Source: Neisseria brasiliensis (GTDB lineage: Bacteria > Pseudomonadota > Gammaproteobacteria > Burkholderiales > Neisseriaceae). From it: a stretch of DNA of 64,000 nt. Location of the stretch: the NCBI RefSeq assembly GCF_009671065.1, contig NZ_CP046027.1, positions 868,001 through 932,000 on the forward strand, read 5' to 3'. Both the position numbers and the translations under genes were made by a program. Shown here one piece after another: positions 41,227 through 50,850 of the stretch; the stretch's first letter is position 1; every line of letters starts with the position of its first letter. The notes beneath the pieces were generated by a model. The model did no database searches. It saw only the letters and a list, made by a program, of their open reading frames with translations, and was not told where the DNA came from.

Positions 41227-41262
41227 AAGGCCATCTGAAAACAAATGTTTCAGACGGCCTTG
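41227..41262. terminator. DUS-variant terminator between rsmI and argG
   Basis: AAGGCCATCTGAAA pairs with TTTCAGACGGCCTT (one G-U), serving the converging genes. Confidence 0.75.
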
Positions 41263-41290
41263 ATTATTCAATCAGTTCAAATCAACTGAA

Positions 41291-42703
<1,413 letters not shown>

Positions 42704-42811
42704 TTATAAATACGGCAGATAATCCAGTTTAGGCCGTCTGAAAAAGCGGATTTTGTGTCCGCACAGCCTCTCTTTCCCTACAACGGCCTGCTCAAAATGA
42801 AAGCTCTTATC

Positions 42812-43609
42812 ATGAATCGATTCAACCTCATCATCATCGGCGACGAAATCCTGCACGGCACGCGGGTAGACAAGCATTTTGCTTTTTTCAAATCTTTATT
42901 GGAATCGCGCGGCCTGAAGCTCAATCAGGTGCAATATCTGCCCGATGATTTCGATTTATTGGTCACTCAGTTGCAGCGCAGTTTTTCAGACGGCCTGCCA
43001 ACTTTTGTGACCGGCGGCATCGGTGCCACGCCGGATGACTACACGCGTCAGGCCGCAGCGGCGGCATTGGGCGTGCCGGTGGTGCGCCATCCTGAAGCGG
43101 CGGCCAATATCGACGGCGTCACCTTAGGCCGCGGCGAGTCGCTCGATTCAGCGGAACACGCCAACCGTTTGCGCATGGCGGATTTTCCTGAAGGCGCAGA
43201 GATTGTGCCCAATTCGTTCAACAACATCGCCGCCTTTTCCATCCGCGAGCATTATTTCTTCCCCGGCTTTCCGGTGATGGCGCACCCGATGGCGGAATGG
43301 GTATTGGACACGTATTACGCCGAACGTTTCAATCAGGTAGAAAGCGATTTTCGCAGCGTGTATGTGTTCGGCCAGCCCGAATCACGCCTGACACCGTTGA
43401 TGGAATACATCGAGCACACCTACCCCGGCGTGCGCTCATACAGCTTGCCGACGGTGGCGCGCACCGACGACAACGGCCAGCGTGTGCATTCACATATTGA
43501 TTTCGGCATTAAGGCGGAAGGCGTGGCTTGTGCGCTGCTGGATACGGCTTGGGCGGATGTGTTGCAGCACTTGCGTGACTTGGGGGCGGAATTGAAAGAT
43601 ACGGTTTGA
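42812..43609 (+). CDS. MoaB/CinA-type molybdopterin-binding domain protein
   Basis: 265 residues. The N-terminal half matches the MoCF-binding fold shared with MoaB, MoeA and CinA: LIIIGDEILHGTRVDKHFAF and FVTGGIGATPDDYTRQAAA contain the usual GDE and GGxGxTPDD motifs. The C-terminal part lacks the CinA amidohydrolase domain. The function in Neisseria is not established. ATG at 42812 is used; an in-frame ATG at 42797 is possible. A DUS lies inside the gene at about 42986. Confidence 0.85.
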   Translation: MNRFNLIIIGDEILHGTRVDKHFAFFKSLLESRGLKLNQVQYLPDDFDLLVTQLQRSFSDGLPTFVTGGIGATPDDYTRQAAAAALGVPVVRHPEAAANIDGVTLGRGESLDSAEHANRLRMADFPEGAEIVPNSFNNIAAFSIREHYFFPGFPVMAHPMAEWVLDTYYAERFNQVESDFRSVYVFGQPESRLTPLMEYIEHTYPGVRSYSLPTVARTDDNGQRVHSHIDFGIKAEGVACALLDTAWADVLQHLRDLGAELKDTV

Positions 43610-43614
43610 ACAAT

Positions 43615-43651
43615 AAAGGCCGTCTGAAATCAAACGTTTCAGACGGCCTTT
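43615..43651. terminator. DUS terminator, 15-bp perfect stem
   Basis: AAAGGCCGTCTGAAA (43615-43629) and its complement (43637-43651), between the MoaB-type gene and the converging 30-residue gene. Confidence 0.85.
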
Positions 43652-43672
43652 TGAATGAAATTAAAAACTGAG

Positions 43673-43765
43673 TTACAAATCCGGCTCACTCACCCACAAC
43701 GCGGCCAGCGTTGCCAGCGATGCGAAGCCGATGCCCATAATGACGTTTAAAAAGAAGACTGACAT
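43673..43765 (-). CDS. 30-residue single-helix membrane protein
   Basis: A very short gene with every mark of translation: GGAGG five bases before the ATG at 43765, and a product of one hydrophobic helix (FFLNVIMGIGFASLATLAAL) followed by a polar tail, WVSEPDL. Its size and shape recall accessory subunits of oxidase complexes (CydX, CcoQ-like) or small regulatory membrane proteins, but no family is recognised and no partner gene is adjacent. A perfect 11-bp palindrome lies just upstream. Confidence 0.6.
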   Translation of the reverse strand: MSVFFLNVIMGIGFASLATLAALWVSEPDL

Positions 43766-43787
43766 GATAACCTCCGTATGTTGGGTA

Positions 43788-43819
43788 TAGTCGTTTCAAA
43801 TAGAAATGTGAAACGACTA
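43788..43819. promoter_or_regulatory. 11-bp perfect palindrome upstream of the small membrane protein gene
   Basis: TAGTCGTTTCA (43788-43798), 10 bases, then TGAAACGACTA (43809-43819). On the minus strand the final ACTATA overlaps a TATACC that could be a -10 box about 20 bases before the small gene. This fits an operator, though a hairpin is also possible. Confidence 0.45.
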
Positions 43820-44101
43820 GAAAACGGCGTTTGCGATTTTTTACCTTACCGATTGACGCCTTGTTATATGCCGTCTGAACTGCACGACAATGGTTTGTGT
43901 GATCGGGTGCAACGTTGTGCGCGCTACCCTTTTGATGACAGAATAGCAAGTTTTGTCACGCAAGGCTTGGGCTTTTACCTGCTTTTCCAATGAGAAAAAA
44001 GCAATAATTATCAAAAACTAATGCAATAGACTATCAATACCGGGATTTTTATAGTTTTCGTTTTATTAACCTACTGAATTATCAAGATTTCAAGCATTTC
44101 A
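43820..44101. other. Intergenic region without a supportable gene
   Basis: A single AT-type DUS (ATGCCGTCTGAA near 43868) and AT-rich sequence leading to the PAP2 gene. I see no further feature. Confidence 0.5.
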
Positions 44102-44743
44102 ATGACTTTCCATACAACCCCCACACACACTTTCCGCCATACGCTTATCCTGATTGTCTGTGTCGCATTATTGGTCATCGCAGGCATCATCGCTGCCCAT
44201 GTGATTACCGGCCATCGTTTCGCTTTTGAAGAACCGCTCATGATGTGGATTCACACCCACACCGGCAAATGGTTTACCCCGATTGCCGGCGTGATGCACT
44301 ATGTTGGCAAAACTTCGCTGGCGGTACCGGTGATTGCCTTGCTGGTGGTGTGGCTGCTCTTCACCGGCCGGCGCAATTACGGCTTGTTTATCGGCTTGAG
44401 CACCCTGCTGCCGACGCTGATTATGCTGGCGGTCAAATTCTCTATTTCGCGCCCGCGTCCTGAATTTTGGCCGCGCATCATCGCCGAGACCAACAGCTCG
44501 TTCCCCAGCGGCCACAGCACTTTTTCCGCTGCTTTGGCAACCATCACTTTTTTGCTGTGCATGCGTTCGCGCCATCGCGGCATTATTTTGCTGGCAGGCA
44601 TTTGCTTTGCGCTGTTGATGGGCTATTCGCGCATGTATCTGGGCGTACATTACCCAACTGACGTATGGGTCGGCTGGACCAACGGCGTGGTCACCACGCT
44701 GGCGCTGTATTATTTCTTTTTCCGAAAACGTTTTGCCCAATGA
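44102..44743 (+). CDS. PAP2-family membrane phosphatase
   Basis: 213 residues, about six helices. The three phosphatase motifs are KFSISRPRP, PSGHST and SRMYLGVHYPTDVWVG. Enzymes of this type dephosphorylate undecaprenyl pyrophosphate, phosphatidylglycerol phosphate or lipid A. Which of these applies here cannot be told, though PgpB-like is the closest description. The stop codon overlaps the ATG of the following hydrolase gene (ATGA), which indicates translational coupling. Confidence 0.88.
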   Translation: MTFHTTPTHTFRHTLILIVCVALLVIAGIIAAHVITGHRFAFEEPLMMWIHTHTGKWFTPIAGVMHYVGKTSLAVPVIALLVVWLLFTGRRNYGLFIGLSTLLPTLIMLAVKFSISRPRPEFWPRIIAETNSSFPSGHSTFSAALATITFLLCMRSRHRGIILLAGICFALLMGYSRMYLGVHYPTDVWVGWTNGVVTTLALYYFFFRKRFAQ

Positions 44744-45729
44744 CGCATTTTCCGCCCCTGAATACACCGTTTTGGCTGCGCAACGGCAACGCCGAAACCA
44801 TTTTCGCCAAAACCCTGCAAGGTAAACCGCCGCTTTACCGTCGCGAACTGCTGCCCGACAGCACCGGCCAAACGCAGGTTGCCTATGATTTTGTCGATGC
44901 CGCCGACCCCGACGCGCCTTTGCTGGTGTTGTTTCACGGCCTGGAAGGCAGCAGCCACAGCCATTATTCGGTAGAATTGATGAAAGCCGTGCAGGCGTGT
45001 GGTTGGCATGGCGTGGTGGCGCATTTTCGCGGTTGCGGCGGTATCGACAACACCGCGCCGGTGTTTTACCACTCGGGTGACTCGGCGGAAATCGGTTTTG
45101 TATTGAACACTTTGGCGCAACGTTATACCAAAATTTACGCCGTCGGCGTCTCGCTGGGCGGCAATGCGCTAGTCAAATATTTGGGCGAGCAAGGCCGCGA
45201 TGCGCTGTCCAAAGCCGCGGCTGCTGTATCCGCTCCTTTAGACTTGGTCGCTGCCGGTACGCGCTTTGACAAAGGCGTCACCCGCCTGCTCTACACACGC
45301 TATTTTCTCCATTCGCTGATTCCCAAAGCCGAAGCGTTTACACGTTTTCAGACAGCCTCTCCGTTAAAAAACTGCAAAACGCTGGGCGATTTCGACGATT
45401 TGTTCACCGCACCGCTGCACGGTTTCACCGACCGCATCGATTACTACAGCCAAAGCTCGTGCAAGCCTTATCTCAAATCGGTGCGCACGCCGCTGCTGAT
45501 GCTCAATGCCGTTAACGACCCGTTCCTGCCGCCGGAAGTCTTGCCTACCGCTGCCGATGTGTCCGACAGCGTGACCCTGCTGCAACCACCCCACGGCGGT
45601 CATGTCGGTTTTGTGAGTCAAGATGAAGGCCGTCTGAATATCCAATGGCTGCCACGCACTTTGCTGCAATATTTTTTACAATTTGAAGGGGAATCAAAGA
45701 GCGAGACCTTTGCAAAACCCCAGATTTGA
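44740..45729 (+). CDS. YheT-family alpha/beta hydrolase, 3' end rewritten by a repeat element
   Basis: 329 residues. NGNAETIFAKTL at the N terminus is typical of YheT/ABHD1-type esterases, LVLFHGLEGSSHSHY holds the oxyanion loop, and the triad is Ser in GVSLGGNAL, Asp in NAVNDPFLP and His in PHGGHVGF. The substrate is unknown, probably a lipid ester. The last eight residues, ETFAKPQI, and the stop come from the end of element E, which begins exactly at the codon boundary 45703. All catalytic residues precede the junction, so activity is probably kept. It starts inside the PAP2 stop codon (ATGA). Confidence 0.87.
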   Translation: MTHFPPLNTPFWLRNGNAETIFAKTLQGKPPLYRRELLPDSTGQTQVAYDFVDAADPDAPLLVLFHGLEGSSHSHYSVELMKAVQACGWHGVVAHFRGCGGIDNTAPVFYHSGDSAEIGFVLNTLAQRYTKIYAVGVSLGGNALVKYLGEQGRDALSKAAAAVSAPLDLVAAGTRFDKGVTRLLYTRYFLHSLIPKAEAFTRFQTASPLKNCKTLGDFDDLFTAPLHGFTDRIDYYSQSSCKPYLKSVRTPLLMLNAVNDPFLPPEVLPTAADVSDSVTLLQPPHGGHVGFVSQDEGRLNIQWLPRTLLQYFLQFEGESKSETFAKPQI

Positions 45730-45845
45730 GTACAGTTTGAAGTTATAGCAGCGCAGAAAGCGCAGACATATCACTTAGATAGGCAAGCTTTCGAGCAGCG
45801 CATAACGAAGAAATGTGCCAAAGATGGGGATTTTGCAAAGGTCTC
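45703..45845. repeat. 143-bp non-autonomous element with IS5-type ends (copy E)
   Basis: GAGACCTTTGCAAAACCCC on the left and TTTTGCAAAGGTCTC on the right form a perfect 15-bp terminal repeat. It is the reverse complement of copy C (25871-26013) with a small number of differences and the identical length. Its left end supplies codons to the hydrolase gene; its right end is followed by ACGCCGTCTGAA, a DUS core. Confidence 0.82.
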
Positions 45846-45927
45846 ACGCCGTCTGAACGGCCTTACCCCATTCCCACCGCTTCATGCTATCATCTCGCTT
45901 CATTGACTTTTCCACACCACTCCACCC

Positions 45928-46533
45928 ATGACCGCCACCGACGTCATTCACATTATCGGCACGATTGCCTTTGCCCTTTCCGGCTATCTGGTGGGTGCGC
46001 GCAAACGGCTGGACATGCTCGGCGTGTGGATTTGCGCGCTACTCACCGCCATCGGTGGCGGCCTGATTCGCGATGCTTTGGTCGGGCGCATGCCACTGGT
46101 ATTTACCGAATACGGCGCTTTGACGATTACCGCGCTAACCGTGCTGGCGGCGTGGCTGTTTAAAGTGCAAAACAACCAAGGCCGCGTATTAGCCGAAGCC
46201 TTCGTCTGGGCAGACTCGCTCGGGCTGGTGGCTTTCACCATCACCGGCGCACAAGTTGGGCTGATGTATGATTTAAACGTGTTTGGCGTGGTCATGCTCG
46301 GTTTCATTACCGCCGTCGGCGGCGGCATAGTGCGCGATGTGCTGGTGAACGACATTCCAATGATTATGCGGCAGGATTTCTACGGCACCGTCGCCGTAAT
46401 CGTCGCGCTGGCCGTGTTCCTACTCGACCGCTGGAACTGGGTCAACCCGCTGACGCTCAATATCCTGCTGATTGGCGGCTATGTGCTGCGGATGTGGGCA
46501 TATAAAACCCGCCTGACACTGCCGAAACTGTAA
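45928..46533 (+). CDS. TRIC-family (UPF0126) membrane protein
   Basis: 201 residues, seven helices in two inverted repeats, each with the glycine-rich signature: GGGLIRDALVG near 48 and GGGIVRDVLVN near 135. Bacterial relatives of trimeric intracellular cation channels conduct K+ in vitro. The physiological role is not settled. It lies just behind element E, upstream of trpC, with a DUS directly behind its stop. Confidence 0.88.
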   Translation: MTATDVIHIIGTIAFALSGYLVGARKRLDMLGVWICALLTAIGGGLIRDALVGRMPLVFTEYGALTITALTVLAAWLFKVQNNQGRVLAEAFVWADSLGLVAFTITGAQVGLMYDLNVFGVVMLGFITAVGGGIVRDVLVNDIPMIMRQDFYGTVAVIVALAVFLLDRWNWVNPLTLNILLIGGYVLRMWAYKTRLTLPKL

Positions 46534-46598
46534 GGCCGTCTGAAACCTTGTCCCGATAAAACCCCAACCGATTTCCCAAACTTTTCCGAAAGCCGACC

Positions 46599-47381
46599 AT
46601 GACCGACATTCTGAATAAAATTCTGGCCACCAAAGCCGAAGAAGTCGCCGCACAAAAAGCCGCCGTTTCTTTAGAAGAGATGAAAACCAAAGCCCGTGCC
46701 GCCGAGCCGGTGCGCGGTTTTGCCGATGCGCTGCATGCCAAACACGCGCAAAACCTGTCGGGCATTATTGCCGAAGTGAAAAAAGCCAGTCCGAGCAAAG
46801 GCTTGATCCGCGCCGATTTCAACCCCGTCGACATCGCCAAAGCTTACGAAGCGGCCGGTGCGGCGTGTTTGTCGGTGTTGACCGACGAGCCATATTTCCA
46901 AGGTTCGCCCGAATATTTGAAACAGGCACGCGCGGCGGTAAGTTTGCCGGTGTTGCGCAAAGATTTCATCATCGACGAATACCAAATCTACCAAGCCCGC
47001 GCATGGGGTGCCGATGCCATTTTGCTGATTGCCGCCGCTTTGGAAGCGGAACAATTAGAACATTTCGAACAAGTGGCGCATGACTTGGGCATGTCGGTAT
47101 TGCTCGAATTACACGACGCATCCGAACTGGAAAAATGCCGCAACATGACCACCCCACTGTGGGGCGTGAACAACCGCAACCTGCGCACCTTCCACGTTGA
47201 TTTGCAGCAAACGCTGGATTTATTGCCTGATTTAAACGGCAAAACCGTCATCACCGAAAGCGGCATCCGCGACAAAAACGACGTCGATTTCATGCGCAGC
47301 CACGGCGTGCACACGTTCCTCGTCGGCGAAACCTTTATGCGTGCCGATGATATTGAAGCGGAAGTGAAGAAATTGTTTTAA
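46599..47381 (+). CDS. trpC: Indole-3-glycerol phosphate synthase
   Basis: Closes the indole ring in tryptophan synthesis. At 260 residues it is a stand-alone TIM barrel (not fused to TrpF), with the catalytic Lys/Glu set in [32 protein letters not shown] and [13 protein letters not shown]. No other trp gene is present nearby. Start ATG at 46599; a DUS lies 65 bases upstream. Confidence 0.97.
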   Translation: MTDILNKILATKAEEVAAQKAAVSLEEMKTKARAAEPVRGFADALHAKHAQNLSGIIAEVKKASPSKGLIRADFNPVDIAKAYEAAGAACLSVLTDEPYFQGSPEYLKQARAAVSLPVLRKDFIIDEYQIYQARAWGADAILLIAAALEAEQLEHFEQVAHDLGMSVLLELHDASELEKCRNMTTPLWGVNNRNLRTFHVDLQQTLDLLPDLNGKTVITESGIRDKNDVDFMRSHGVHTFLVGETFMRADDIEAEVKKLF

Positions 47382-47389
47382 TCATGAAC

Positions 47390-47421
47390 ACAGGCCGTCT
47401 GAAAAGTTTCAGACGGCCTGT
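47390..47421. terminator. DUS palindrome behind trpC
   Basis: ACAGGCCGTCTGAAA-AG-TTTCAGACGGCCTGT, 15-bp perfect arms, 9 bases behind the trpC stop and 26 before the next ATG. Confidence 0.8.
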
Positions 47422-47446
47422 ATTGCACTTATCTAAAGGACAAAAA

Positions 47447-47746
47447 ATGTTTATCTTACAAGTCGATTTCCCCTATCAAGGCCCATGGGGCGAAGAGATG
47501 GCTGCTGAAATGAAAACGCTGGCCGAATCCATCGCCCAAGAGCCGGGTTTGATTTGGAAATTTTGGACGGAAAACCAAGCGGCGCAAGAAGCCGGCGGCA
47601 TTTATTATTTTGCTACCGAGCAAGATGCACAAAATTATCTGACCATGCACACCGCACGTTTGAAAAGCTTCGGTGTGCCGCATGTGAACGGTAAAATTTT
47701 TGCAATCAACACAGATTTATCGAAAATCGACAATGCGCCTTTGTAA
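47447..47746 (+). CDS. YdhR-type putative mono-oxygenase
   Basis: 99 residues of the dimeric alpha/beta-barrel fold. FILQVDFPYQGPWGEEM at the start and EPGLIWKFWTENQAAQEAGGIYYF in the middle are the recognisable YdhR segments. A function in oxidising small aromatic compounds is only proposed for the family. ATG at 47447 follows AAAGGACAAAA; frames running further upstream pass through the trpC terminator and are rejected. Confidence 0.87.
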   Translation: MFILQVDFPYQGPWGEEMAAEMKTLAESIAQEPGLIWKFWTENQAAQEAGGIYYFATEQDAQNYLTMHTARLKSFGVPHVNGKIFAINTDLSKIDNAPL

Positions 47747-47748
47747 AT

Positions 47749-47784
47749 AAACATGCCGTCTGAAAAGTTTCAAACGGCATGTTT
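47749..47784. terminator. AT-type DUS palindrome behind the YdhR-type gene
   Basis: AAACATGCCGTCTGAAA and TTTCAAACGGCATGTTT pair with one mismatch: one arm has AAACGGC, so only one DUS is intact. Confidence 0.7.
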
Positions 47785-47818
47785 CTACCGGCAAACAAGC
47801 AATCTTTAAAACCACAGA

Positions 47819-47964
47819 AACCTATCCCCCTTCCTGCCCAGCAGGAAGGAGTTAGAGGAAAGGTGGTTTTATGGGTTTGGGATTATTTTACATTTTCTGA
47901 ACACACAAAGAGGCACCCTCTCCCTAGCCCTCTCCCGCCAGACGGGAGAGGGAACAGATTGCAG
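47819..47964. repeat. Unnamed 146-bp dispersed repeat (copy 1)
   Basis: Alignable over its whole length with the reverse complement of 50625-50768. A 37-base block (47916-47952) is identical in both copies and includes the palindrome CCCTCTCCCG...CGGGAGAGGG. Between the outer blocks is a more variable middle (ATGGGTTTGGGATTATTTTA against ATGGGCTTGGGCTTATTTTC). No reading frame and no IS-type ends are visible. Confidence 0.7.
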
Positions 47965-47975
47965 TAATATCAAAA

Positions 47976-48014
47976 AAATGCCGTCTGAAAGCAAACACTT
48001 TCAGCCGGCATTTT
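47976..48014. terminator. DUS palindrome behind murJ
   Basis: AAAATGCCGTCTGAAAG and CTTTCAGCCGGCATTTT pair with one mismatch. It lies 14 bases behind the minus-strand murJ stop. Confidence 0.75.
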
Positions 48015-48027
48015 CATATTGAAATCC

Positions 48028-49566
48028 CTAACTTTCCGAACGCTTAAAATGCCGCGGGCGGAAACCAAGCAGCCCCAAGGTCAGGAAATACAGGCCGCCG
48101 CCAATCGCCAGCAACACACACAATTGCAGCACTTTTTGCAGGCCGCCGACATCGACCCAAGCAAACGGCAAATAGGTTTGCGCCGCCCACAAGCCGCCGC
48201 CCATTACCGCCAGCGCCAGCAGCATTTTGCCGAGAAACGCGCCCCAGCCCGCGCCGGGTTGGTAAATGCCGTGTTTGCGCAGCAGGTAAAACAGCAAACC
48301 GGCGTTCAGACACGCACCCAAGCCGATGGCGAGCGCAAGGCCGGTGTGTTTGAGCGGGCCGACAAAAGCCAAGTTCATCAACTGCGTACACACCAGCGTG
48401 AAAATGGCGATTTTTACCGGCGTTTTAATGTTTTGGCGCGCGTAGAAACCGGGCGCCAGCACTTTAATCATAATCAAGCCAATCAGGCCGAAGGAATAGG
48501 CAATCAGCGCATGTTGCGTCATTTGCGCGTCAAACAGGGTAAATTCGCGGTACATAAACAGCGTCGCCACCAATGGGAACGACAACACCGCCAAGCCCAC
48601 CGCCGCCGGCAAGGTCAGCAGCATACACAATCTCAAACCCCAATCGAGCAGGCCGGAAAAGGCTTGGCTGTCTTGGCTGGCAGCGTGTTTGGATAAAGTC
48701 GGCAACAAAATCGTGCCCAAAGCCGCACCGAGTACGCCGGTGGGCAATTCCATCAGGCGGTCAGCGTAATACATCCACGACACGCTGCCCGATTGCAAAA
48801 AAGATGCAAAAATGGTGTTAATCACTAAAGAAATCTGCGCCACGCTTACACCGAGAATCGCCGGCGCCATTTGTTTCATCACGCGGGTCACGGCAGGGTC
48901 GGTAAAACTGAGTTTCGGCAGCTTCAAAAAGCCGAGTTTAGCCAACCACGGCAATTGGAACGCCAACTGCAAAATACCGCCGACAAACACCGCCCACGCC
49001 AAAGCCATCACCGGCGGGTCGAAATACGGGGCAAAAAACAGCGCGAACACGATAAAGGAAATGTTCAGCAAAGTCGGCGTAAAGGCCGGAATGCTGAATT
49101 TGTGGTAAGAATTGAGAATCGAGCCGACAAAAGACGACAACGAAATCAATAAGATATACGGAAAAGTAATCCGCAGCAAATCAATCGAGAGCTGGAATTT
49201 ATCCGGATTTTTGGCAAAACCGGGCGCAGAAACGTAAATCACCCACGGCGCGGCCAAAATGCCGATGGCAGTCACAATCACCAACACAAAGCTCAACATA
49301 CCGGCCACATGGCGCACAAATTCACGTGTGGCTTCTTCCGATTTGGTTTGCTTGTATTCGGCCAAAATCGGCACGAATGCCTGCGCAAACGCACCCTCGG
49401 CAAACACCCGTCGCAACAGGTTGGGCAGCTTGAACGCGACAAAAAACGCATCTGTCGCCACGCCTGCGCCAAACGCGCGGGCAATAATTGTGTCGCGTAC
49501 AAAGCCGAGAATGCGCGACACCATGGTCAGGCCGCCGACTTTGGCCAAAGCACCTAATAAATTCAT
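48028..49566 (-). CDS. murJ: Lipid II flippase MurJ
   Basis: Moves the peptidoglycan precursor lipid II across the inner membrane. 512 residues, 14 predicted helices of the MOP superfamily, beginning [20 protein letters not shown]. The charged residues of the central cavity appear in [14 protein letters not shown] (Arg/Asp) and in [19 protein letters not shown]. The C terminus extends beyond the last helix with a basic tail ([11 protein letters not shown]). Monocistronic, antisense to nothing supportable. Confidence 0.95.
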   Translation of the reverse strand: MNLLGALAKVGGLTMVSRILGFVRDTIIARAFGAGVATDAFFVAFKLPNLLRRVFAEGAFAQAFVPILAEYKQTKSEEATREFVRHVAGMLSFVLVIVTAIGILAAPWVIYVSAPGFAKNPDKFQLSIDLLRITFPYILLISLSSFVGSILNSYHKFSIPAFTPTLLNISFIVFALFFAPYFDPPVMALAWAVFVGGILQLAFQLPWLAKLGFLKLPKLSFTDPAVTRVMKQMAPAILGVSVAQISLVINTIFASFLQSGSVSWMYYADRLMELPTGVLGAALGTILLPTLSKHAASQDSQAFSGLLDWGLRLCMLLTLPAAVGLAVLSFPLVATLFMYREFTLFDAQMTQHALIAYSFGLIGLIMIKVLAPGFYARQNIKTPVKIAIFTLVCTQLMNLAFVGPLKHTGLALAIGLGACLNAGLLFYLLRKHGIYQPGAGWGAFLGKMLLALAVMGGGLWAAQTYLPFAWVDVGGLQKVLQLCVLLAIGGGLYFLTLGLLGFRPRHFKRSES

Positions 49567-49798
49567 AATCGTTTCATCAGTTTGAAAATTAAGACAAAAT
49601 GCCGTCTAAAACAGCATTCGACCGTCACGTTCAGGAATCGTTTCCGCGAAGCTGAAATGTTCAGACGGCCTTGAGAAAAACTGTTTATTGTACGACAGCG
49701 CAGACAGTTTGGGTGATGTTTTCCGACCAATGGTCAGGCCGTCTGAACGATTTCGCTATTGTTTCTTGCCATGAAACCGTCTTTTTCACACCAAACCA
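49567..49798. other. Divergent region between murJ and dsbA
   Basis: About 230 bases with isolated DUS copies near 49658 and 49738 and no supportable gene. It must contain the murJ promoter, which I could not define. Confidence 0.5.
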
Positions 49799-49827
49799 TT
49801 CACGCGCCGCCAAAAATGCTTTAAAAT
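49799..49827 (+). promoter_or_regulatory. Candidate promoter of dsbA
   Basis: TTCACG (49799-49804), a 17-base spacer and TAAAAT (49822-49827), 28 bases before the ATG. The -35 box is a moderate match. Confidence 0.45.
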
Positions 49828-49855
49828 CACGCCTGTTTTTAGAGAAAGTAACATC

Positions 49856-50563
49856 ATGAACCTGAAAAAAATTACCCTCACCACATTCACGGCTCTGGCC
49901 TTGGCAGCTTGCGGCGGCCAAGCCGAAACCAGCGTACCTGCTGAAGGCACTGCGCAAAACACCGCTTCCGCACCGGCACCGGTTGCCCCTGTCGGCTTGG
50001 TAGAAGGCCAAAACTACACCGTATTGGCCAATCCGATTCCGCAATTACAAGCCGGCAAAGTCGAAGTGGTCGAATTTTTCGGCTATTTCTGCCCACATTG
50101 CGCCCACTTGGAACCAGTCTTGAGCGAACACGCCAAATCATTCCAAGAAGATACCTACCTGCGTAAAGAACACGTGGTTTGGGGTCCTGAAGTAAAACCT
50201 TTGGCGCGCTTGGCCGCTGCCGTGCAAATCGCCGGTGAAAAAGCCGCCGATATGCCGATTTTCAACGCCATCGTCAACGACAAAATCAACTTGGCCGATG
50301 TGAATGTGTTGAAAACCTGGCTGCCGGAACAAACCACGTTCGACGGCAAAAAAGTCTTGGCCGCATTCGAATCGCCTGAAAGCCAAGCCCGCGCTGATAA
50401 AATGGAAGAGCTGACCAACACCTTCCAAATCAGCAGCACGCCGGTGGTGATTGTCGGCGGCAAATACCAAGTGAAGTTTCAAGATTGGCAATCGGGTATG
50501 AATACCGTTGATTTGCTGGTGGACAAAGTCCGCGAAGAACAAAAAGCCGCGCCTGCGCAATAA
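49856..50563 (+). CDS. dsbA: Thiol:disulfide oxidoreductase DsbA, lipoprotein form
   Basis: Introduces disulfides into periplasmic proteins. 235 residues, with a lipoprotein signal peptide ending in LALAAC (Cys19), an Ala/Pro-rich linker to about 47, then a thioredoxin fold with the active site FFGYFCPHC (CPHC at 79-82), the DsbA helical insert, and the cis-Pro loop SSTPVV. Membrane-anchored DsbA lipoproteins are a known neisserial feature. LptD encoded in this window has Cys pairs that such an enzyme could oxidise. The SD AGAAAGTAAC is weak. Confidence 0.93.
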   Translation: MNLKKITLTTFTALALAACGGQAETSVPAEGTAQNTASAPAPVAPVGLVEGQNYTVLANPIPQLQAGKVEVVEFFGYFCPHCAHLEPVLSEHAKSFQEDTYLRKEHVVWGPEVKPLARLAAAVQIAGEKAADMPIFNAIVNDKINLADVNVLKTWLPEQTTFDGKKVLAAFESPESQARADKMEELTNTFQISSTPVVIVGGKYQVKFQDWQSGMNTVDLLVDKVREEQKAAPAQ

Positions 50564-50577
50564 GGTTTTTGATGATA

Positions 50578-50617
50578 AAAAGCCGTCTGAAAGCAACTAC
50601 TTTCAGACGGCCTTTTT
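50578..50617. terminator. DUS terminator behind dsbA
   Basis: AAAAGCCGTCTGAAAG and CTTTCAGACGGCCTTTTT around a 6-base loop, 15 bases behind the stop. Confidence 0.8.
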
Positions 50618-50624
50618 AACACTT

Positions 50625-50768
50625 CTGCAACCCATCCCCTCTCCCGTCTGGCGGGAGAGGGCTAGGGAGAGGGGGCTCTATGGGTTCAGCAAATGGAAAA
50701 TAAGCCCAAGCCCATGAATCCACCCTTCTCCTAACACCTTTCCCAACAAGCAGAAAGGGAGGCAGGTT
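50625..50768. repeat. Unnamed dispersed repeat, inverted (copy 2)
   Basis: 144 bases, the reverse-oriented counterpart of 47819-47964. The 37-base invariant block is at 50637-50673. It sits between the DUS terminators of dsbA and of the RND gene, so both copies occupy untranslated gaps. Confidence 0.7.
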
Positions 50769-50802
50769 GCCGTGATGCCAAAAATTTCTGGTTTATCCAC
50801 CT

Positions 50803-50841
50803 AAAAAGCCGTCTGAAAAAATCACACTTTCAGACGGCCTC
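50803..50841. terminator. DUS palindrome behind the RND gene
   Basis: AAAAAGCCGTCTGAAA and TTTCAGACGGCCT around a 10-base loop, 10 bases behind the minus-strand stop. Confidence 0.75.
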
Positions 50842-50850
50842 ATTTTATCT

